DNA of 11,398 nt from an uncultured Candidatus Methylacidiphilales bacterium (lineage in GTDB: Bacteria; Verrucomicrobiota; Verrucomicrobiia; Methylacidiphilales; CALFVM01), in the NCBI GenBank assembly GCA_937928665.1, contig CALFVM010000313.1, forward strand, positions 1 to 11,398, given 5' to 3'. Positions 6,385-11,398 of the stretch are shown here, in pieces. Both the position numbers and the translations under genes were made by a program. The notes beneath the pieces are model-generated. The model searched no databases, was not told where the DNA came from, and worked only from the letters and a program-made list of their open reading frames with translations. Position 1 is the first letter of the stretch, and the number at the start of each line of letters is the position of its first letter.

Positions 6385-7820
6385 CTCTCGCCACTCTTTC
6401 CCTCACCCAGCTCCGGCAAAAACTCCTCGCCCGCGAAATCTCCCCCGCCGACATCGTTCGCGACCTTGCCGCCCGCCGCGATGCCGTTGACCCCGCCATC
6501 GGTGCCTACCTCCGTTTCGACGCCGACCGCGCCTTGGCCGATGCCCTCCACGCCGACATCTCCCTCCCCCTCGGGGGCATCCCCGTCGCCCTCAAAGACA
6601 ATATCAACACCACCGGCGACCTCTGCACCTGCGCCAGCCGGTTCCTCGCCAACTTTCGCTCCCCCTACGACGCCACTGTCACACGCAAACTTCGGGCCGC
6701 CGGCGCCATTCTCCTCGGCCGCTGCAACATGGACGAGTTCGCCATGGGCTCCTCCACGGAAAACTCCGCCCTCCAACCCACCCGCAACCCCTGGGACACC
6801 CAGCGCGTTCCCGGCGGCTCCTCCGGCGGCTCTGCCGCTGCGGTTGCCGCCGACACCGCCATCGTCTCCCTCGGCTCTGACACCGGCGGCTCCATCCGTC
6901 AACCCGCCGCCTTCTGCGGCGTCGTCGGCCTCAAACCCACCTACGGCCGCGTCTCCCGCTACGGCCTCGTCGCCTTCGCCTCCTCCCTCGACCAGATCGG
7001 CCCCTTCGCTGGTTCCGTTGAAGACGCCGCCCTCCTTCTCCACGCCATCGCTGGGCCTGACCCGATGGAAAACACCAGCCGCCCCATCCCCGTCCCCGAC
7101 TACACCGCCGCCCTCACCGGCCATGTCGAAGGCCTCCGCGTCGGCATCCCCAAAGAATACTTCGTCGAAGGACTCGACCCCGAAGTCGCCTCCGCCGTCC
7201 GTGCTGCCATCGACTGGTTCGCCAATCACGGAGCCCGCGTCACCGAGGTCTCCCTCCCGCACACCCCCGCTGCCACCGCCGTTTATTACATCATCGCCAC
7301 CGCCGAAGCCTCCGCCAATCTCGCCCGCTTCGACGGCGTCCGTTACGGCCACCGCGCCCCCGACGCCAAAGATCCCCTCGACCTCTACCGCCGTTCCCGC
7401 GCCCAAGGCTTCGGCCCCGAAGTCAAACGCCGCATCATCCTCGGCACCTACGTCCTCAGCTCCGGCTACTACGACGCCTACTACAACCGCGCCCAAAAAG
7501 TTCGCCAGCTCATCCGGCGCGACTTCACCACCGCCTTCGAATCCTGCGACATCATCCTCGCCCCCACCACCCCCACCCCCGCCTTCCGAGCAGGAGAAAA
7601 AACCGCCGACCCCCTCCAGATGTACCTCGCCGACATCTTCACCATCGCCGCCAACCTCGCCGGCGTCCCCGCCCTCTCCCTCCCCTGCGGTTTCTCCTCC
7701 TGCGGCCTCCCGATTGGCCTCCAAATCATCGGCCCACACTTCGCCGAAGAAACTCTCTTCCGCGCCGCTCACGCCTACGAACAGGCCCATCCCTGGAAAG
7801 ATCGCAAGCCCGCCCTCTAG
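6381..7820 (+). CDS. gatA: Asp-tRNA(Asn)/Glu-tRNA(Gln) amidotransferase subunit A
   Basis: GatA of 479 residues, the glutaminase subunit. It releases ammonia from glutamine and channels it to GatB for amidation of Glu-tRNA(Gln) or Asp-tRNA(Asn). It is a complete amidase-signature enzyme. The catalytic triad aligns to K72 (PVALKDN), cis-Ser S147 (PGGSSGGS) and nucleophile S171 (GSDTGGSIRQPA). The motifs LLGRCNMDEFAMGSSTENSA and the GVVGLKPTYGRVSRYGLVAFAS stretch are those of true GatA rather than general amidases. Length matches the family (~480). The start ATG 6381 overlaps the gatC stop, and gatB begins 12 bp after its stop. Codons are extremely C-ending. Function as part of GatCAB is secure. 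Whether it serves Gln, Asn or both tRNAs depends on which synthetases the genome carries. Confidence 0.97.
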   Translation: MTLATLSLTQLRQKLLAREISPADIVRDLAARRDAVDPAIGAYLRFDADRALADALHADISLPLGGIPVALKDNINTTGDLCTCASRFLANFRSPYDATVTRKLRAAGAILLGRCNMDEFAMGSSTENSALQPTRNPWDTQRVPGGSSGGSAAAVAADTAIVSLGSDTGGSIRQPAAFCGVVGLKPTYGRVSRYGLVAFASSLDQIGPFAGSVEDAALLLHAIAGPDPMENTSRPIPVPDYTAALTGHVEGLRVGIPKEYFVEGLDPEVASAVRAAIDWFANHGARVTEVSLPHTPAATAVYYIIATAEASANLARFDGVRYGHRAPDAKDPLDLYRRSRAQGFGPEVKRRIILGTYVLSSGYYDAYYNRAQKVRQLIRRDFTTAFESCDIILAPTTPTPAFRAGEKTADPLQMYLADIFTIAANLAGVPALSLPCGFSSCGLPIGLQIIGPHFAEETLFRAAHAYEQAHPWKDRKPAL

Positions 7821-7832
7821 CCCTCTCCCACC

Positions 7833-9278
7833 ATGACCTACGAAGCCGTCATCGGACTCGAAGTCCACGTCCAGCTCAAAACCGCCACCAAAATGTTCTG
7901 CGGCTGCCGCAACCAATACGGCGCCCCGCCCAACTCCCACGTCTGCCCCGTCTGCCTCGGCTACCCCGGCGCCCTCCCCGTCCCCAACGAAGAAGCCATC
8001 CGCATGACCATTCTCACCGGTCTCATGCTCGAATGCGACATCGCCCCCGTCTGCAAGTTCGACCGCAAAAGCTACTTCTACCCGGACATGCCTAAAAACT
8101 ACCAAATCTCCCAATACGACCTCCCTCTCTGCCTCGGCGGCCGTGTCCTCCTCGACAAATTCGCCTTCCCCAAAGAAACCCAAAAAGATCCCATTGCCGA
8201 AGCCAAAAAACCGATCCGCCTCGTCCGCATTCACCTCGAAGAAGACGTCGCCAAATCCTTCCACTACGACCAAGCCAGCGGCATTGACTTCAACCGCGCC
8301 GGCACTCCCCTCATGGAAATCGTCACCGAGGCCGACCTCCGCTCCCCCGAAGAAGCCTTCGCCTTCCTCACCACCCTTAAACAAATCCTCATCTACGGAG
8401 ACGTCAGCGACGCCGACATGGAAAAAGGCCAGCTCCGCTGCGATGTCAACATCTCCGTCCGCCCCGTCGGCCAGGAAACCTTCGGCACCAAGTGCGAACT
8501 CAAAAACCTCAACTCCATCTCCGGCGTCCGTCGCGCCCTCCAATACGAAATCGCCCGCCAAATCGACATCGTCTCTTCCGGCGGCACCATCCGCCAGGAA
8601 ACCCGCCGTTGGGACGACACCGCTGGCCAAACCTTCCTCATGCGGACCAAAGAACAGGCCCACGACTACCGCTACTTCCCCGATCCCGACCTCCTCCCCA
8701 TCCGCACCGATCAGGGCCTCCTCGACCAGGCCCGCGCCCGCCTTCCCGAACTCCCCGCCGCCCGCAAAGATCGCTACGTCGCCGACTTTGGTCTCAACGA
8801 CTACCAGGCCTCCGTCCTCGCCGCCGACCGTCGCCTGGCCGCTTACTTCGAACAGGCCGCCGCCGCCACCCAGGCCAAAGTCGCCGTCGCCAACTTCCTT
8901 GCCAACGAATTCCTCGCCACCGAGCCCGACCTCGACCAACTCACCCTGCCCGCCACCCACTTCTCCGCCCTGGCCGACCTCGTTGCCTCCGGCAAAATCA
9001 ACTCCAAACAAGCCAAAGATCTCCTCACCGAAATGCTCGCCTCCGGTGAAGCTCCCGGCGACCTCGTCAAGAGACTCGGCCTCGAACAAGTCAGCGACAC
9101 CGCCCAACTCGACGCCTGGTGCGACGCCGCCATCGCCGCCAACCCCCGCAGCGTCGCCGACTACAAAGCCGGCAAAACCGCCGCCATCAACGCCCTCAAA
9201 GGCTTTGTCATGAAACAAAGCAAAGGCAAAGCCAACCCCGCCGTCGTTGACCAAATCCTCCAGTCAAAACTCCGCTGA
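7833..9278 (+). CDS. gatB: Asp-tRNA(Asn)/Glu-tRNA(Gln) amidotransferase subunit B
   Basis: GatB of 481 residues. It binds the misacylated tRNA, activates the side-chain carboxylate with ATP and transfers ammonia delivered from GatA. The N-terminal cradle domain starts YEAVIGLEVHVQLKT (3-17). A CxC...CxxC set at C23, C25, C38 and C41 fits the Zn site seen in many GatB proteins. The following motifs DRKSYFYPDMPKNYQISQYD, GIDFNRAGTPLMEIVTEADL, RCDVNIS and KCELKNLNS are classical. The C-terminus (~330-481) is the helical YqeY-like tail that recognises the tRNA elbow, ending in VMKQSKGKANPAVVDQIL. Length is normal. It starts 12 bp after gatA with little Shine-Dalgarno and is presumably translated from the gatCAB mRNA. 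Confidence 0.97.
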   Translation: MTYEAVIGLEVHVQLKTATKMFCGCRNQYGAPPNSHVCPVCLGYPGALPVPNEEAIRMTILTGLMLECDIAPVCKFDRKSYFYPDMPKNYQISQYDLPLCLGGRVLLDKFAFPKETQKDPIAEAKKPIRLVRIHLEEDVAKSFHYDQASGIDFNRAGTPLMEIVTEADLRSPEEAFAFLTTLKQILIYGDVSDADMEKGQLRCDVNISVRPVGQETFGTKCELKNLNSISGVRRALQYEIARQIDIVSSGGTIRQETRRWDDTAGQTFLMRTKEQAHDYRYFPDPDLLPIRTDQGLLDQARARLPELPAARKDRYVADFGLNDYQASVLAADRRLAAYFEQAAAATQAKVAVANFLANEFLATEPDLDQLTLPATHFSALADLVASGKINSKQAKDLLTEMLASGEAPGDLVKRLGLEQVSDTAQLDAWCDAAIAANPRSVADYKAGKTAAINALKGFVMKQSKGKANPAVVDQILQSKLR

Positions 9279-9390
9279 CCCAGCTCCGTCCCCCCCAGGG
9301 AGGGCGAACCTCCGCGTGAGTCCTGACTTTCCCCCGCCCTTGCGCCTCGCCTCACCCCTCCCTTCCCGCCTTGACCCGGCCCAGCCCCGA

Positions 9391-9420
9391 TTTTCCCGTT
9401 TTCGCTTTTCCCGTTTCCGG
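9391..9420. repeat. Two-copy 15-bp imperfect tandem repeat
   Basis: TTTTCCCGTTT occurs at 9391-9401 and again at 9406-9416, so two 15-bp units sit back to back (9391-9405, 9406-9420). The second unit diverges at its end. It is a simple pyrimidine-rich repeat; no function can be assigned. Confidence 0.5.
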
Positions 9421-9444
9421 GCACCTTGATTTCTGTTCGTGCCC
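9419..9444 (+). promoter_or_regulatory. Hairpin abutting the PBP start codon
   Basis: GGGCAC (9419-9424) and GTGCCC (9439-9444) are perfect 6-bp inverted repeats around a 14-nt loop, and the ATG begins at the next base, 9445. There is no Shine-Dalgarno in or near the loop (CTTGATTTCTGTTC). The structure would place the initiation region in or beside a stem. The repeat is seen directly; a regulatory effect is inference. Confidence 0.35.
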
Positions 9445-11398
9445 ATGAAACCTAAACGCCGTCACCGCAGCCGTCGCCGCTCCCCCGCCGCACGCACCCA
9501 AATCCTCCGCCGCTGGCTCCCTGCCCTCGCCGCCCTCACCCTGTTCGCCCTCATGGCCGCCGCTGCCACCCTCTACACCAGCCTGGCCCCCTACGCCCGC
9601 TGGGCCGCCGAGTTCGACCTCGCCGAAGTCGAAAACATGCCCCAAACCACCATCGTTTACGATCGGAATGGTTATGTCGTTCAGCGCATGTTCGAAGAAA
9701 ACCGCATCTTCGTTCCCAGCGAAGAAATCCCCGACGTCGTCCGCCACGCCGTCATCGCCACCGAAGACAAACGCTTCTACCGGCACGGCGGCTTCGACCT
9801 CTTCTCCACCATCCGCGCCGCCTTCCAAAACTTCTTCGGCTCCCGGATCGTCTCCGGTGCCAGCACCATCACCCAACAGCTCGCCCGCAACTCCGCCGGC
9901 CTCACCGAACGCACCATCCCCCGCAAACTCAAGGAACTCTTCCTCGCCCTCCGCCTCGAACGCGCCTACTCCAAAGATCAAATCCTCACCTACTACCTCA
10001 ACCGCATCTACTTCGGAAAACAGAACTACGGCATCGCCACGGCCGCCGACGCCTACTTCGGCAAACGCCCCAAAGACCTTTCCCTTTCCGAGGCCGCCAT
10101 GCTCGCCGGCGTGATCTCCGGCCCCAACGCCTTCTCCCCCTGGGGCAACCCCGAACCTGTTAAAGCCCGCGCCGCCCGGTCCCGCGCCCTCCGCCGCATG
10201 GTCGAACAAGGCTTCATCACCCGCGCCCAGGCCGATGCCGCCGAAGCCGAACCCCTCGCCATCCGCCCCATCATCCAACATCCCGGCTCCCACGCCGTCG
10301 CCGCCCTCCGCGATCAACTCCCCGACTTCCTCGGTCGCGACGACCTTGTCCGAGGTGGCCTGCGCATCTACACCACCCTCGACGTCTCCTTCCAACGCGC
10401 CGCCGAAGAACAACTCGAAGCTACCCTCACCGAAATCGAACAAACCCGCGGCTACCGTCACCTCACCCGACAGGCCTTCCTCGAACGGGGCGAAGGCCCC
10501 CCCAACTACCTCCAGGGCGCCTTCATCGCGCTCTCCAACCAGGACGGCGGCATCCTTGCCATGGTTGGCGGGCGCAACTTCGAGGAATCCACCTTCAACC
10601 GCGCCATGCTCGGTGCCCGCCAGGTTGGTTCCACCCTTAAACCCTTCGTTTACGCCAACGCCTTCAACACCCTCAACCTCGCCGGCTTCTCCGAAATTGA
10701 CGCCTCCCCCTTCGACCTGCGCCTCGGCTTCGCCTCCGGTGCCATCCCTGTCGGCCCCAACCCCCGCTGGCAAACCGTTCGTCAGGCGCTCCAATCCAGC
10801 AACAACTACGCCGCCATGCGCGCCGCCGTCGCCTCCGGCCTCGACAACTTCGCCTACCTCACCGAACAAGCCTCCGGCGCCCCCGTCGAACCCTACGCCT
10901 CCTCCGCCCTCGGAGCCGGCTCCATGACCCCCCTCCAACTCGCCTCCGCCTACACCGTTTTCGCCACCGGGGGGACACGGAAAGTCCCTTACCTCGTCAC
11001 CCACGTCACCGACGAATCCGGCGAAATCCTGTACCAGGCCGAACCCCGCACCACCCGCGTCCTCTCTCCCGAAATCGCCTTCCAAATCCATTCCCTCCTC
11101 ACCGGCGTCATCAACGCCGGCACCGGCCGCGCCGCCCGCTCCACCTACCGCATGGAAGGCGAGCTGGCCGGGAAAACCGGCACCACCAATGACTTCAAAG
11201 ACAGTTGGTTCGCCGGCTACAGCAGTGCCGTCACCGCCGTCGCCTGGGTTGGCCTCGACGAACCCAAAACCGTCATGCCCGGCGGCTACGCCTCCCGCAT
11301 CGCCCTTCCCATCTGGGCCCGCATCATGAAACTTGCCGAAGCCCACTACCCCCCGAAACCCTTCGTTCCACCCCCCGGACTCGTCTGGGCCCGGCCGA
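9445..11398 (+). CDS. Class A penicillin-binding protein (PBP1A type), 3' truncated by window
   Basis: Bifunctional peptidoglycan synthase; 651 codons are visible and the frame runs off the right edge. It begins with a basic cytoplasmic tail rich in Arg/Lys, then one membrane anchor (~25-47). The GT51 glycosyltransferase domain (~75-265) polymerises lipid II: catalytic E107 lies in IATEDKRFYRHGGFD, followed by GASTITQQLARN (138-149). The transpeptidase domain (~350-635) cross-links peptides: SxxK is S396-K399 in GSTLKPF, SxN is S452-N454 and KTG is K577-G579 in AGKTGTT. All three motifs are intact, so both activities are expected. The linker between the domains is short. The transpeptidase core is complete and only a C-terminal tail seems missing. 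ATG 9445 was chosen for the basic tail plus anchor; there is no Shine-Dalgarno and a hairpin abuts the start. It could be named mrcA/ponA. Confidence 0.95.
   Translation, partial: MKPKRRHRSRRRSPAARTQILRRWLPALAALTLFALMAAAATLYTSLAPYARWAAEFDLAEVENMPQTTIVYDRNGYVVQRMFEENRIFVPSEEIPDVVRHAVIATEDKRFYRHGGFDLFSTIRAAFQNFFGSRIVSGASTITQQLARNSAGLTERTIPRKLKELFLALRLERAYSKDQILTYYLNRIYFGKQNYGIATAADAYFGKRPKDLSLSEAAMLAGVISGPNAFSPWGNPEPVKARAARSRALRRMVEQGFITRAQADAAEAEPLAIRPIIQHPGSHAVAALRDQLPDFLGRDDLVRGGLRIYTTLDVSFQRAAEEQLEATLTEIEQTRGYRHLTRQAFLERGEGPPNYLQGAFIALSNQDGGILAMVGGRNFEESTFNRAMLGARQVGSTLKPFVYANAFNTLNLAGFSEIDASPFDLRLGFASGAIPVGPNPRWQTVRQALQSSNNYAAMRAAVASGLDNFAYLTEQASGAPVEPYASSALGAGSMTPLQLASAYTVFATGGTRKVPYLVTHVTDESGEILYQAEPRTTRVLSPEIAFQIHSLLTGVINAGTGRAARSTYRMEGELAGKTGTTNDFKDSWFAGYSSAVTAVAWVGLDEPKTVMPGGYASRIALPIWARIMKLAEAHYPPKPFVPPPGLVWARP

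Larger units (their letters stand above)
9279..9444. other. Pyrimidine-rich intergenic region between gatB and the PBP gene
   Basis: These 166 bp are strongly pyrimidine-rich on the + strand. They hold a weak hairpin GGAGG-GCGAA-CCTCC (9299-9313), which might end the gatCAB mRNA but has no T-run directly after it. They also hold a 15-bp imperfect tandem repeat (9391-9420) and a hairpin at the PBP start. No gene or clear promoter is visible. Confidence 0.5.

Noticed and set aside
6466..7836. Long Pro/Ser/Thr-rich open frame overlapping gatA on the same strand.
   Set aside because: It is a shifted-frame translation of gatA. Its composition reflects C-rich third positions, and the other frame has the catalytic triad.
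6201..9254. A 1017-codon open frame antisense to gatCAB.
   Set aside because: Its product is a low-complexity Gly/Glu/Asp/Val/Ala string with no family motifs. It arises because C-ending codons on the + strand remove stops from that antisense frame. GatC, GatA and GatB on the other strand are fully recognisable.
9352..11346. A 664-codon open frame antisense to the penicillin-binding protein.
   Set aside because: It has no recognisable domains and biased composition, and lies opposite an intact GT51/transpeptidase gene.
1..11398. Search for CRISPR arrays, tRNA or rRNA genes, insertion sequences, transposases, phage or toxin-antitoxin genes.
   Set aside because: I saw no repeat-spacer pattern, tRNA cloverleaf, terminal inverted repeats or mobile-element genes. 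Nearly all the sequence is explained by ordinary chromosomal genes.

Overview
The window reads as an ordinary stretch of a high-GC bacterial chromosome. It carries housekeeping genes plus a few regulators and secreted or enzyme genes. I see no mobile element, CRISPR array, rRNA or tRNA gene. The lineage cannot be fixed from this sequence. A complete gatCAB operon, an EF-hand protein with a signal-like N-terminus, a PATAN (DUF4388) response-regulator protein, a K+-independent membrane pyrophosphatase and several genes without a Shine-Dalgarno sequence fit a Gram-negative chromosome. My guess is the Verrucomicrobiota or wider PVC group, with low confidence.

Layout, left to right. The last ~50 codons of ruvB (+) end at 154. 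After ~200 bp of intergenic sequence comes a small TPMT/HOL-type SAM-dependent methyltransferase (+, 354-938). Its stop overlaps the tail of a convergent gene (-, 923-2134) encoding a pseudo-receiver / PATAN / receiver protein. Divergent from that gene is hppA (+, 2277-4448), an H+-translocating membrane pyrophosphatase, whose leader holds a GC-rich hairpin. hppA converges on a two-gene minus-strand unit: a DeoR-family regulator (6039-5233) followed 12 bp later by a three-EF-hand protein with a signal-like N-terminus (5220-4558). Divergent from the DeoR gene is gatC-gatA-gatB (+, 6094-9278), with an ATGA overlap between gatC and gatA and a 12-bp gap between gatA and gatB. After a pyrimidine-rich spacer, a class A penicillin-binding protein (+, 9445 onward) runs off the right edge. 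Its leader hairpin ends directly at the ATG.

How the genes work together. GatCAB is the only clear multi-subunit pathway here: it converts misacylated Glu-tRNA(Gln) and/or Asp-tRNA(Asn) to the correct aminoacyl-tRNA. HppA couples PPi hydrolysis, including PPi released by aminoacylation and polymer synthesis, to proton pumping. The PBP builds peptidoglycan. The DeoR/EF-hand pair and the PATAN response regulator are the least understood parts.

From about 2.3 kb rightward the + strand is C-rich over G whichever way the genes point. Plus-strand genes prefer C-ending codons and minus-strand genes G-ending ones. This creates very long spurious antisense reading frames, which I rejected. I find no convincing undescribed system; the findings are modest leads.
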